Assembly: GCF_029510815.1 (NCBI RefSeq)
Contig: NZ_CP120360.1
Location: 1,364,001-1,428,000 of the forward strand
Length of the DNA stretch: 64,000 nt
Direction: 5' to 3'
Origin: Janibacter sp. DB-40
GTDB taxonomy: Bacteria > Actinomycetota > Actinomycetes > Actinomycetales > Dermatophilaceae
The stretch's first letter is position 1. Each line of letters starts with the position of its first letter. Made by a program: the position numbers and the translations under genes. Below the pieces are notes generated by a model. That model made no database searches. It was not told the origin of the DNA and saw only the letters and a list, made by a program, of their open reading frames with translations. Below are positions 1 through 8,776 of this stretch, in pieces.

Positions 1-1040
1 TGTCTTATTCGGATCTATTGCTCTCAATGGCGACGAATCAGTGGGAGGAACTCGACGCACGTGAGGAAGTGCGCGACCTGGTTCAGGAACTAAACACCGG
101 AGGTACCCGACAGTTCTCCTTCTCCAAGGATGTGGTGCTCAAGTCGGCTCTGATGATTGCTGGCGTAGACCTGCGCTTCAGGGTGTCCAACTTCACCCAA
201 GAAAACATGGCAAAAGTCGAGAAGGCTTGGCCAGATATCGAGAACGCGCTAACCCGCGCAGCCAACCTATTGCGCCAATTCGGCTTCACGGATCAAACCC
301 TGACGGCCGACAGCGTGATCGTTCCTATCGCCTACTATTTCCACCGTAGAGGTCTTGGGGACGCGTACCTTGACAGTGGAAAGGATGCTGCTGACCGCCA
401 AGAGGTGCAGAAGTGGGTTACCCGATCTCTCATCAAGAGAGGGGTCTGGGGGTCAGGGCTTGACACTGCTTTGACTCGCATCCGTTCCGCGATGGATAGC
501 AGTACGGAGCCGATGTTCCCTGTAGAGGCGATCGAGGTCGAGATGTCTGGGGCTGGCAAATCGCTAGCCTTTGAAGAGACAGAGATCGACGAGCTGTTGT
601 CCTTGAAGTACGGTGGTCGTCGGACATTCGCCGTGCTGTCGATTCTCTACCCTGGACTCGACTTCGGTAAGTCTTTTCATCAGGACCACGTTTTCCCTAA
701 ATCGCGATTTACGCCCAAGCGGCTCACTGCCTCGGGGGTTCCTGCCGATCAGGTGGATGACTTCCGTGAGGCGTTCAACCTTTTACCCAATCTGCAGTTA
801 CTGGTCGGCGCTGCGAACGTGGAGAAGCAGAGCGCCGAACCTTCCGCGTGGTTGCAATCCCACTTTGCTTCTGACGCCCAGAGGCAGACCTACCTGGCGG
901 AGAACGATCTCATCGGACTACCTCTTGAGTTAACCGATTTCATGGACTTCTTTACTGAGAGGAAGGCGCGGATGCGTGCAAGGCTTACCGAGGCTCTCGG
1001 TGCGGGCGCTGGTGGTGCTCGCTCCAAAGTTGAAGACTGA
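1..1040 (+). CDS. GmrSD-like DUF262/DUF1524 protein, 3' part only
   Basis: The reading frame is open to the window edge, so the N-terminal DUF262 nucleotide-binding half lies mostly upstream; an in-frame TTG at 18 is not the real start. The visible part begins with a segment typical of the middle of DUF262 proteins (LLLSMATNQWEELDAREE) and ends in a DUF1524-type HNH nuclease: DHVFPK near residue 220 of the visible chain, then NLLPNLQLL and the N-x2-K of AANVEK. In GmrSD-type (type IV) restriction, the DUF262 half is an NTPase and the DUF1524 half cuts modified phage DNA. A defence role is inferred from family and from the neighbouring island. Fairly sure of family, not of specificity. Confidence 0.75.
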   Translation, partial: SYSDLLLSMATNQWEELDAREEVRDLVQELNTGGTRQFSFSKDVVLKSALMIAGVDLRFRVSNFTQENMAKVEKAWPDIENALTRAANLLRQFGFTDQTLTADSVIVPIAYYFHRRGLGDAYLDSGKDAADRQEVQKWVTRSLIKRGVWGSGLDTALTRIRSAMDSSTEPMFPVEAIEVEMSGAGKSLAFEETEIDELLSLKYGGRRTFAVLSILYPGLDFGKSFHQDHVFPKSRFTPKRLTASGVPADQVDDFREAFNLLPNLQLLVGAANVEKQSAEPSAWLQSHFASDAQRQTYLAENDLIGLPLELTDFMDFFTERKARMRARLTEALGAGAGGARSKVED

Positions 1041-1136
1041 TGTAACACTTTGCCCGAGCCGCGCGCTGACGACTGTTTGCAGTGTTAATTCTTCGGGCTG
1101 TGTGAAGCGAGAGGGTCTTTCCGCAACACACTTGCT

Positions 1137-1841
1137 TCAGGTCTGGGGTGATTTCACGTATGAAATGGCCGGTCGGCCTCGGCCGGAGCTGGACCTTAAC
1201 ACCTCACCACCTCGCATAACCGGGGTGAGCTGAGGCTTCATTCGCCGCGCAAAGTTGTCCTTGTGCAGCTTGTCGCCGACGACCGCCTCGTGGACCTTGC
1301 GCAGCTGGTGCAGTGTGAACGGCTCGGTCAGGAAGCCATCCGGATCAGGCATCGTGTCGTTGTAGCGCTGCCGGAACTCATATCGCCCCTGCAGTGACTT
1401 CACCGCTGCCGTGACGATCTCGTCGTGGTCCCAGAGCAGCGGGCCTCCTTCCTCGAGAGTGCCGTTCCGAGTCACGGCGACCATTTCGCCCTTCGCCCCC
1501 TCGAGCTCGTGCTCCGGCATCGACACCGAGTGGGCCACCGAGATGGCCCACGTCCGATCGTCACGATCGGGCGCGTCGAAGAGCCGCAGCAGCCGTGGGG
1601 GAGTGACCTCGCTCGGGCTCACCCCGACCTTCTGCTCGAAGACCTCTTGCACCGTGTCAACGACCGTATGCCGCTCCCGCAGGAACCGCCCCGGCAGCAC
1701 CCGCCCATCGGGGTCCTGACGTTCCTGCACGAGCACCCGCAGGGCCGCGTCGTCGGTGCCCGCTGAGGTGACCGTGAGGATCGCCAGATCCACGGTCACC
1801 CCAGGGCGGGGGTAGGCGTCGAGCGGGGGGCGTCGGGACAT
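1137..1841 (-). CDS. NrtR-like Nudix-domain transcriptional regulator
   Basis: 234 aa, ATG start. Residues ~15-150 resemble a Nudix-like sensor fold without a clear intact Nudix box. Residues ~170-230 form the winged-helix typical of NrtR: FTLHQLRKVHEAVVG, then DNFARRM and GRGRPA. In known NrtR proteins the degenerate Nudix domain binds ADP-ribose or a related nucleotide and the C-terminal domain represses NAD-metabolism genes. It is divergent from a TY-Chap-like gene and an ADP-ribosylglycohydrolase, so its likely targets are those neighbours; an inverted repeat at 1867-1879 lies in the shared 75-bp intergenic space. Regulation by an ADP-ribose-type ligand is an inference from family plus the neighbouring hydrolase. 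Confidence 0.8.
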   Translation of the reverse strand: MSRRPPLDAYPRPGVTVDLAILTVTSAGTDDAALRVLVQERQDPDGRVLPGRFLRERHTVVDTVQEVFEQKVGVSPSEVTPPRLLRLFDAPDRDDRTWAISVAHSVSMPEHELEGAKGEMVAVTRNGTLEEGGPLLWDHDEIVTAAVKSLQGRYEFRQRYNDTMPDPDGFLTEPFTLHQLRKVHEAVVGDKLHKDNFARRMKPQLTPVMRGGEVLRSSSGRGRPAISYVKSPQT

Positions 1842-1866
1842 GGGCTCACATTAGCGCGGATCACGT

Positions 1867-1879
1867 GCTAATCTTTAGC
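1867..1879. promoter_or_regulatory. Candidate NrtR-like operator overlapping a promoter
   Basis: A perfect inverted repeat GCTAA-N3-TTAGC sits between the divergent regulator (start 1841) and the gene starting at 1917. A -10-like TAGGAT at 1880-1885 directly abuts it, so a bound repressor would block transcription to the right. The repeat is seen in the sequence; its use as the operator is inferred. Confidence 0.5.
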
Positions 1880-1916
1880 TAGGATGACGAACTAAACAAG
1901 AGGGGAAGTGGTCACG

Positions 1917-2711
1917 ATGACTGACATCAACCACGAAGAGCTGGTGGCGGGGGCCAAGGAGACGAACCGGGAGTGGCGGGCCTTCGAGCACCGGCTGCGG
2001 ACCTTCGTCCACACGATGAAGGTCGAAGGGGACAGCCTCGTCCTCGAGGTGGGGCGAACCGGCGGACTGCACGACCTGCCGACCATGGAGTTCGTCATGG
2101 GGGACATCCTCATGCTCGCCATCGCCGGCGACCACCTCGACGAGCGCCACGGGGGCCGTGCGGTGCTCGTGACCCGAGCGATGATGTGGCTCCGCAACAA
2201 GTCCGCGATCCCGCACCCGCACCTGCTGACGCACCGGGCATCCGGCCCCTGCGCCCAGTGGTCCGGTGTCCTGGGTCTCGAGTGGACGAAGGGGGCCCGC
2301 CCCGGCTACGCGCACCCCGCCGACCGCGACACGCTGCTCGACCTCGTCGAGCAGACCATCGGCGCCGAGATGCCCGTGGGCCGCGACGAGGACGACGACT
2401 TCTTCGTCGACCACGAGGGTCAACGGATTTGGATCCGTGTCATCCCCAACGTGCCCGCCATCGAGATCACGGCCCGAGCCGCGCACGGGACCACTTCACG
2501 CCGGCAGGCCGCAGTCGAGGTCGGCATTCTCAACCGATCCAACCCGTGGATCTGGTGGCAGGTGATCGGCCGCGACGTCATCCAGACGGCGATCATCGAC
2601 ACCTCGCCCTTCGCGCCGGAGCACCTGAAGACGACGCTGGAGCTCTTCCTCAACACGCTGAGCGCAACCCGCGACGACCTGGCGCTGCGCGTCGGGGGAG
2701 ATGTGGCCTGA
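1917..2711 (+). CDS. TY-Chap (YbjN/T3SS-chaperone-like) domain protein
   Basis: 264 aa. I chose ATG 1917 because AGGGGA at 1901-1906 is well spaced to it, whereas the in-frame GTG at 1908 is too close. The N-terminal half contains charged helices and TGGLHDLPTMEF; the C-terminal half (FFVDHEGQRIWIRVIPN ... SPFAPEHLKTTLELFLN ... DDLALRVGG) resembles the YbjN/type III chaperone-like TY-Chap fold found in actinobacterial conflict and regulatory loci. The stop overlaps the start of the ADP-ribosylglycohydrolase by one base, so the two are translationally coupled and probably co-regulated from the 1867-1885 site. Its molecular role is unknown; the fold is a moderate-confidence call from sequence flavour. 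Confidence 0.5.
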   Translation: MTDINHEELVAGAKETNREWRAFEHRLRTFVHTMKVEGDSLVLEVGRTGGLHDLPTMEFVMGDILMLAIAGDHLDERHGGRAVLVTRAMMWLRNKSAIPHPHLLTHRASGPCAQWSGVLGLEWTKGARPGYAHPADRDTLLDLVEQTIGAEMPVGRDEDDDFFVDHEGQRIWIRVIPNVPAIEITARAAHGTTSRRQAAVEVGILNRSNPWIWWQVIGRDVIQTAIIDTSPFAPEHLKTTLELFLNTLSATRDDLALRVGGDVA

Positions 2712-4273
2712 TGTATCTCACCACCGCACAGAACGACCGCGCCTGCGGCGTCATCCTCGGCTCGGCCGTGGGTGACGCCCTCGGCGCCGGTTACGAGTTC
2801 GGCTGCGCGCCGCTCGGCCCTGACGGACCCGAGATGATCGGCGGCGGCCTCGGCGGATTCGCGCCGGGGGAGTGGACCGACGACACGTCAATGACTTGGG
2901 CGATCGCGGAGGTCGCGGCGAAGGGAGCGGACCTCACCTCCCCGGAGGCGCTCGACGACATCGCCCGCGGCTTCCTGCGTTGGTACGACTCGCACCCACC
3001 GGACATTGGCATGCAGACCAGCAGCGTCCTCGGCGATGTCTCACGAATGCTCCCTGAGGAGCTTGCGCAGCAAGCGTCTCGAAGGGAGGGAACCCGACCC
3101 TCGAAGCCAGGCACCCCACCGCTCCCTGAGGAGGTCGCCCCGCGACCGTCTCGAAGGGAGAACACAGGCGCCCTCGCAGCAGCCATGACTCAAGCCGCCG
3201 CGAAGCTCCACGAGCGGACTGGTCACACGGCCGGCAACGGCTCACTCATGCGAACCAGTCCGGTCGCGCTCGCCCACCTCGGCGACCCCGCGGTGATCGT
3301 CGAGGCAGCGACGGCGATCTCCGCCCTGACCCACACCGACCCCCGCGCCGGCGAAGCCTGCGCCCTGTGGTCGCTCGCCATCAACCACGCCGTCCTCGAG
3401 GGCGAGCTCGATCTCCGGGCCGGCCTGCAGCACCTCCCTGCAGAGGCCCAGGCCTTCTGGACTGCCCGCATCGATGAAGCCGAGTCCCAAGACCCGTCGA
3501 CCTTCGCCCCCAACGGCTACGTCGTCACCGCGTTGCAGGCCGCGTGGTCGGCGATCCACCACACGCCGGTCCCGGACGAGATGGCGTGCCTGCACCTGCA
3601 GCACACCCTCGACACCGCGATCCGGATCGGCAACGACACCGACACCGTCGCGGCGATCGCCTGCGGCCTCCTCGGTGCTCGGTGGGGAGCCTCGGCGGTC
3701 CCCGCTGCATGGCGTCGGATCGTCCACGGTTACCCGGGCCGTACGGCGGAGGACCTCGTCGAGCTCGCCTTCCTCGCGACCCGCGGCGGTGAGCCCAACG
3801 GGTACGGCTGGCCGGGCTGCGAGTACATCTCCTACTGGCAGGCCCACCGGCCGGTCCTCGTGCAGCACCCTTTCGACGAAGGGGTGTGGCTCGGCAACGT
3901 CAAGGCGCTCGACGAGCTGCCGCAGGAGATCACCGCCGTGGTCAGCCTGTGCCTCACTGGCTCGAAGCAGGTCCCGGCGGGCGTGCTCCAGGTGCCCTTC
4001 CGCCTCATCGACGAGCCAGCGCCGGAGTCGAATCTCAACCTCGAGCTCGTCATCACCGATGCGGCCCGGACCGTGGCAGACCTGCGAGCCGACGACCACC
4101 AGGTCCTCATTCACTGCGTGGCCGCTGAGTCGCGAACCCCAACGGTGGGCATCGCCTACGCCATGATCGGCGGTGTGGATGTGGAGACAGCGACGAAGGG
4201 GGTCTGCTCGGCTCTGCCGGCGGCCTCGCCCAACAGCGCGTTCCGGACGCTCCTCCACGCCGTGGCGAACTGA
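2711..4273 (+). CDS. ADP-ribosylglycohydrolase (DraG family) fused to a dual-specificity phosphatase-like domain
   Basis: 520 aa. The N-terminal ~370 residues are a DraG-type hydrolase: GSAVGDALGAGYEF, the metal-binding GEWTDDTSM, and IGNDTDTVAAI. The C-terminal ~130 residues carry a CX5R phosphatase loop (HCVAAESRTPTVG). Such a protein would remove ADP-ribose from proteins or nucleic acids, and the phosphatase half may act on a phosphorylated product; the pairing is seen here, its chemistry is inferred. About 40 extra residues near position 115-150 are encoded by two 39-bp palindromic repeats inserted in frame. A near-identical but 5'-truncated copy lies at 13754-14623. The gene is coupled to the TY-Chap-like gene upstream. 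Confidence 0.85.
   Translation: MYLTTAQNDRACGVILGSAVGDALGAGYEFGCAPLGPDGPEMIGGGLGGFAPGEWTDDTSMTWAIAEVAAKGADLTSPEALDDIARGFLRWYDSHPPDIGMQTSSVLGDVSRMLPEELAQQASRREGTRPSKPGTPPLPEEVAPRPSRRENTGALAAAMTQAAAKLHERTGHTAGNGSLMRTSPVALAHLGDPAVIVEAATAISALTHTDPRAGEACALWSLAINHAVLEGELDLRAGLQHLPAEAQAFWTARIDEAESQDPSTFAPNGYVVTALQAAWSAIHHTPVPDEMACLHLQHTLDTAIRIGNDTDTVAAIACGLLGARWGASAVPAAWRRIVHGYPGRTAEDLVELAFLATRGGEPNGYGWPGCEYISYWQAHRPVLVQHPFDEGVWLGNVKALDELPQEITAVVSLCLTGSKQVPAGVLQVPFRLIDEPAPESNLNLELVITDAARTVADLRADDHQVLIHCVAAESRTPTVGIAYAMIGGVDVETATKGVCSALPAASPNSAFRTLLHAVAN
3050..3088. repeat. REP-like palindromic repeat, copy 1, inside a coding region
   Basis: 39 bp starting CTCCCTGAGGA and ending TCTCGAAGGGAG, with an inner stem GCTTGC/GCAAGC. 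It is read in frame within the ADP-ribosylglycohydrolase and encodes the segment around LPEELAQQASRREG. A sister copy lies 72 bp downstream. Confidence 0.75.
3122..3160. repeat. REP-like palindromic repeat, copy 2, inside a coding region
   Basis: 39 bp with the same outer arms as copy 1 but an inner stem of GGTCGC/GCGACC. Both strands of the stem changed together, so pairing is kept. It is in frame and encodes the segment around LPEEVAPRPSRREN. Confidence 0.75.
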
Positions 4274-4317
4274 CCATCGCTTCCCTGACCAGTCCGATGC
4301 AGAAAGTGGGAGTTCCC

Positions 4318-5235
4318 ATGCACGAAGCAGCTGTTCCCCAGGACGGACTCCGCCTCGATGAGTTCAACGCCTATCTCACCGACTGGCTCGGTGAGAGCTA
4401 CGACAAGACCCTCGCTGAGGGTAGCTACTACAAGCAGAATTTCCTCACCGTGACGATCGGGGGCGTCGAGTGTGGGCTCAGTGGCGACACCACCCGGGCG
4501 GCAGTGACGAAGTACCTCATTGCCTATGAGACGTCTGACCCGGTCTTCGTCGTGGTGGCCAACCAGAAGGGTGTCTTCAACCGTGTCGTCCTCGGGCACG
4601 GAGGCGAACCCATCCCTGGCTTCTACCTATACACGAAGGAGCCGCAGGCAGGCTCGACCGTGCTGGAGGAGGCGCTGGAGTGGCCCGTGGCCGAGACAAG
4701 GGGCGGGTCAGCTCCGCCATCGCACGTGCTGTGGAGTGCACCGGACCTGACCAGCGCCTCGGCCAGCGACCTCTTCGTCCTCCAGGGGCAGCTCCTCGGA
4801 GAGCTTCGGAGCCGCGGAGTGCTGCGGACCAACAACCCCCCGGTCGGCGACTACGCCGAATGGCTCGTGTCCCAAGCACTCGGCAGTAACCGTCTTCCAG
4901 CCAACTCGACCAAGTCGTTCGACCTCGAGTCGCGGGTCTATGGAAAGGTGCAGGTCAAGGCGCGGTTGGTCTCGTCACCTGCCAAGTCGGGTCAGTTGCA
5001 GACAAGTCCGTTCCGGACCGATGGCTTCGACTACGCAGCTCTTGTCCTGCTGTCGGACATCGACTTCAGTGTCGTCTCAGCGGTGCTCCTTCCTCTTGCT
5101 GCTGTGCAGGAGCGATGGAGCTGGCACCAGCACGTCAAGGGCTGGACGGTCCAGATGAACGGCCCGACGATGGACCACAACGACAAGATCGATATCTCCG
5201 ACGGGCTGCGGCGTGCGGCTGCCGGACTGGCCTAA
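4318..5235 (+). CDS. Protein with C-terminal PD-(D/E)XK nuclease-like domain
   Basis: 305 aa from ATG 4318, preferred over an in-frame ATG at 4297 because GTGGGAG at 4306-4312 precedes it. The N-terminal ~150 residues have no family I recognise. Residues ~165-260 show the pattern GDYAEWLVSQALG ... STKSFDLES ... YGKVQVKARL, matching actinobacterial restriction-endonuclease-like domains in which E, D and QVK form the metal-binding core. It starts 44 bp after the ADP-ribosylglycohydrolase and 25 bp before a nuclease/helicase, suggesting an operon. A role in DNA cleavage is inferred; the N-terminal part may recognise substrate. Confidence 0.6.
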   Translation: MHEAAVPQDGLRLDEFNAYLTDWLGESYDKTLAEGSYYKQNFLTVTIGGVECGLSGDTTRAAVTKYLIAYETSDPVFVVVANQKGVFNRVVLGHGGEPIPGFYLYTKEPQAGSTVLEEALEWPVAETRGGSAPPSHVLWSAPDLTSASASDLFVLQGQLLGELRSRGVLRTNNPPVGDYAEWLVSQALGSNRLPANSTKSFDLESRVYGKVQVKARLVSSPAKSGQLQTSPFRTDGFDYAALVLLSDIDFSVVSAVLLPLAAVQERWSWHQHVKGWTVQMNGPTMDHNDKIDISDGLRRAAAGLA

Positions 5236-5260
5236 CACGTCATTTGACGAGAGGTAGCGC

Positions 5261-8200
5261 ATGTTCATCATCGGCGACCAACTCCACTGGAGCGCGGGCG
5301 ACCTCACCACAGCGGCAGTGTGCGAGTATGCGCTGCTCCGTCGACTCGACGACGCCATGGGGTGGTCGCCGAAGGTTGCCGCCGCCGAGGATCCCCTTCA
5401 GGCGCACATCGCCCGGCTTGGCATCGCGCACGAGGAGCGCATCCTCACCGCTTGGCTCCAAGATCGCGATGTCGCGGTCCTCGACCACGTGTCGGCCCCC
5501 TTCTCGCGGGATGGCATTGATGCCGCCAGATCGGCGACGCTCGCGGCCTTCCGGTCCGAAGCAGACGTGCTCTATCAAGCGACCTTCTGCGATGGTGAGT
5601 TCTTCGGTTACGCCGATTTCGTCGAGCGTGCCGACGACGGGTGGCGGGTGTGTGACGCCAAGATCGCGCGCTCCGCCAAGCCCAAGGCCCTCATCCAGCT
5701 CGGTGCCTACGCCGATCAGATCCAGCGCGCCGGTTTGCCGCTGTCCTCCACGGTCTCCCTGCTGCTGGGCGACGGTGCGCGGGCGGACTTCCCCACGGCC
5801 GACGTGCTGCCGGTCTTCGCGGAGCGAAGGGAGCGACTGCGCGGCCTCATCGCGGAACACCGGGCCGGTGGAGTGGCCGTCACATGGGGCGACGATCGCT
5901 ATGTCGCGTGCACCCGATGCCCCGAGTGCGAGCAGGCTGCCGCTGACGCCGACGACCTGATTGTGGTCGCCGGGCTGCGCACCGAGCAGCGGAGCAAGCT
6001 CCGGTCGGCGGGCATCCACACAGTCGGCGGGCTCGCCTCCGCGACAACTGCCCCTGTAGGCATGAGGCAGGCGACCTTCGCCAAGCTTCGCTCCCAGGCA
6101 GCCATGCAGTGGCAGCAGATGCAGGCGGGCGGCGACGTGAGCTACGAGCTGATCGACGGGGCGGCCGAGACACTCAGCCGCCTGCCGGCACCCTCGCCCG
6201 GCGACGTGTTCTTCGACTTCGAGGGTGACCCCCTGTACGACGAGGGCGACCCCACCCGGGCTGGCTTGGAGTACCTGTGGGGCGTGCTCGATACCGACGA
6301 GGTCTACACCGCGACCTGGGCCCACTCCGCGGCCGAGGAGCGTGAGGCCTTCGTGACCTTCATGGACGACCTCGCCGCACGCAGGTCCGCCCATCCCGAC
6401 ATGCACGTCTACCACTACGCCCCCTACGAGACGACGGCTCTCAAGCGCCTCGCGATGAGGTACCAGACCAAGGAGAAGGAACTCGACGACCTGCTTCGCT
6501 CCGAGGTCTTCGTCGACCTGTACGCGACGGTGCGCGGATCCGTCAGGGTCTCTCAGCCCTCCTACAGCATCAAGAAGCTCGAGCCTCTCTACATGGGCGA
6601 CCAGCTTCGCGAGAGCGACGTCGCCGACGGCGCCGGGTCCATCGCGGCCTATGTCGAGTACCGCGACCTGCGGGAGACAGACCCCCGAGAGGCAGACCGG
6701 CGACTGGTCTCCCTCGCCGACTACAACGAGTACGACTGCCTCTCGACATTGCGTCTGCGCGACTGGCTCCTCGAGCGGGCTGCCGAGGCCGGCGTGCGCG
6801 ATCAGATCGGTCCACGCGCCATCGATGAGCAGGGGGAGGAGCTCTCGGAGCACGACCCCCTCTTCGTCACCCTCATGGCTCGGTCCGGCCCGGAGCAGCG
6901 CCCGGATCGCACTGCCGAGGAACAGGCCTACGCGATGCTGGCGACATCTCTCGACTACTACCGTCGAGAGCGCAAGCAGTTCTGGTGGGAGCACTTCGAG
7001 CGTCTCAACCATCCCATCAGCGAGTGGTCAGAGAGTCGTGACGTCTTCGTCGTCGAGTCGGCCGAGGTCTTCGCGGATTGGGCAGTGCCCGAGGGGAAGG
7101 CCAAGAACCCCCGTCGCACCCTCCGTCTGGTGGGCGATTGGGCTCCCGGAAGTGCGCCGAGCGCCCAGGTGCAGGTCGTCTACCCGACACCCGCTCCGCC
7201 GAGGAGTATGGGACCGGAGGGCGCTCCCTTCGCCTCGGCAGCCGTGGCAGGGCTCGAGGTCGACGCCGATGACCCACGCATCTTGTTGCTCACCGAGAGC
7301 CGCCCGGCAGCGGATACTTTCGCGGATCTGCCGTGCGCACTGGTACCCGGGTTTCCTCCGCAGACCAAGAGCATCGAGGAGGCCATCGCAGAGGTGGCCG
7401 AGCGTGCGACCTCGGCCCACTCACTTCCATGCACGAGTGCCTTTGACCTGCTGGCTCGTCGTACTCCGAGGCTAGATCGCGCGGGGGCTGCCCTGCCGCA
7501 TCACGAGTCGCAGATCGACAGCATCGTCGATGCGCTGCGTTCGATGAGCAACTCATATGTCGCCGTGCAGGGCCCGCCTGGGACTGGTAAGACGTATTCC
7601 GGCTCGCGGGTGATCAAGCGGCTCGTCGAGGAGGACGGGTGGCGCATCGGGATCGTCGCGCAGTCGCACGCGGTCGTCGAAAACATGCTGGGCGGCGTCG
7701 TCAAGGCTGGCCTGGACCCCGCTCTCGTTGGCAAGGACAAGAAGAAGACGCAGAGCCCAACCCCGACGTGGTCCTTGGTGGACAAGGTGTCGAAGTACAT
7801 CGACGAGCACGCAAACACGGGATGCGTCGTCGGGGGGACAGTGTGGGACTTCACCAACGAAAAGACGGTGCCACGTGGCAGTCTCGACCTGCTCGTCGTC
7901 GACGAGGCCGGACAATTTTCCCTCGTTCCGACGCTCGCCGCGTCGGTGGCGGCCGATAGGCTCCTCCTGCTGGGCGACCCACAGCAGCTGCCACAAGTCA
8001 GTCAGGGCACTCACGCGGAGCCCGTCGACGAGTCCGCACTTGGCTGGATCATGGGGGAGCACGACACCCTGCCCCGGGACCATGGCTACTTCCTCGCGGA
8101 GACCTATCGGATGCACCCCGCGCTCTGCGAGCCGGTCTCGGTCCTGTCCTACGACGGTGAGCTCCAGCCCGCGCCGGCGGCAGGGGAGCGCCGACTCGAC

Positions 8201-8776
8201 GGGGTGGAGCCCGGCATCGGCGTCGTCTCGCTCCCGCACTCGGGTAACCGGACCCACTCGAGCGAGGAGGCCGACGCGATCGTCGCCAAGGTGCAGCGGC
8301 TGCTTGGCCGGGAGTGGACCGACCCCGATGACGCGAGTACCCCGCGGGGTCTGGGCGAAGGCGATTTCCTCGTCGTTGCGCCCTACAACGCGCAGGTCAT
8401 GTGTATCCGTGAGGCGCTGGCTGGCGCGGGTCTCAGCGGAGTGCGGGTGGGGACGGTCGACAAGTTCCAGGGCCAAGAGGCCCCGGTGGTACTCGTGTCG
8501 ATGACCGCTTCGTCCCACGGTGACGTGCCGCGGGGTATGGACTTCTTGCTGAGCCGCAACCGGGTCAATGTTGCCGTATCACGTGCCCAGTGGCGCTCTG
8601 TCATCGTCAGATCAGATGCGTTGACGGCGTTCATGCCGAGCAGAGTTGAGGGGCTCTTGGAACTGGGAGCCTTCATCGGTCTGTGTCGCGAAGGCTCAAC
8701 TCCGGGTCACGGAGTGAGGTCATCGTGGACGGCAACCCGCGACAACTCGATCCGGCCCGAGTCGTCGCGCCAGTAG
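5261..8776 (+). CDS. TM0106-family RecB-like nuclease fused to an SF1B helicase
   Basis: 1171 aa. Domains in order: a Cas4/RecB-like nuclease (residues ~1-230) with GIAHEERIL, GYADFVERADDGWRVCDAK near 130 and a C-x2-C-x2-C cluster near 216; a middle RNase H/DEDD-like domain starting DVFFDFEGDP near 316 and ending around YNEYDCLSTLRLRDWL near 490; a C-terminal Dna2/Nam7-like SF1B helicase with GPPGTGKT near 770, VVDEAGQFSL near 880, and a VGTVDKFQGQEAP motif near 1065. This order is the TM0106 arrangement. It likely unwinds and degrades DNA or RNA ends, as repair or defence. The 3' end overlaps the convergent downstream gene by 70 bp. Confidence 0.85.
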   Translation: MFIIGDQLHWSAGDLTTAAVCEYALLRRLDDAMGWSPKVAAAEDPLQAHIARLGIAHEERILTAWLQDRDVAVLDHVSAPFSRDGIDAARSATLAAFRSEADVLYQATFCDGEFFGYADFVERADDGWRVCDAKIARSAKPKALIQLGAYADQIQRAGLPLSSTVSLLLGDGARADFPTADVLPVFAERRERLRGLIAEHRAGGVAVTWGDDRYVACTRCPECEQAAADADDLIVVAGLRTEQRSKLRSAGIHTVGGLASATTAPVGMRQATFAKLRSQAAMQWQQMQAGGDVSYELIDGAAETLSRLPAPSPGDVFFDFEGDPLYDEGDPTRAGLEYLWGVLDTDEVYTATWAHSAAEEREAFVTFMDDLAARRSAHPDMHVYHYAPYETTALKRLAMRYQTKEKELDDLLRSEVFVDLYATVRGSVRVSQPSYSIKKLEPLYMGDQLRESDVADGAGSIAAYVEYRDLRETDPREADRRLVSLADYNEYDCLSTLRLRDWLLERAAEAGVRDQIGPRAIDEQGEELSEHDPLFVTLMARSGPEQRPDRTAEEQAYAMLATSLDYYRRERKQFWWEHFERLNHPISEWSESRDVFVVESAEVFADWAVPEGKAKNPRRTLRLVGDWAPGSAPSAQVQVVYPTPAPPRSMGPEGAPFASAAVAGLEVDADDPRILLLTESRPAADTFADLPCALVPGFPPQTKSIEEAIAEVAERATSAHSLPCTSAFDLLARRTPRLDRAGAALPHHESQIDSIVDALRSMSNSYVAVQGPPGTGKTYSGSRVIKRLVEEDGWRIGIVAQSHAVVENMLGGVVKAGLDPALVGKDKKKTQSPTPTWSLVDKVSKYIDEHANTGCVVGGTVWDFTNEKTVPRGSLDLLVVDEAGQFSLVPTLAASVAADRLLLLGDPQQLPQVSQGTHAEPVDESALGWIMGEHDTLPRDHGYFLAETYRMHPALCEPVSVLSYDGELQPAPAAGERRLDGVEPGIGVVSLPHSGNRTHSSEEADAIVAKVQRLLGREWTDPDDASTPRGLGEGDFLVVAPYNAQVMCIREALAGAGLSGVRVGTVDKFQGQEAPVVLVSMTASSHGDVPRGMDFLLSRNRVNVAVSRAQWRSVIVRSDALTAFMPSRVEGLLELGAFIGLCREGSTPGHGVRSSWTATRDNSIRPESSRQ

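Noticed and set aside
1973..2710. Long in-frame upstream extension of the ADP-ribosylglycohydrolase reading frame
   Set aside because: The extension is Arg/Pro/His-rich shadow coding of the TY-Chap-like gene; the true start is ATG 2711 with a one-base overlap.
5240..7012. 590-aa minus-strand ORF opposite the nuclease/helicase
   Set aside because: It is an antisense shadow of a strong SF1B/RecB gene, without any domain or ribosome site.
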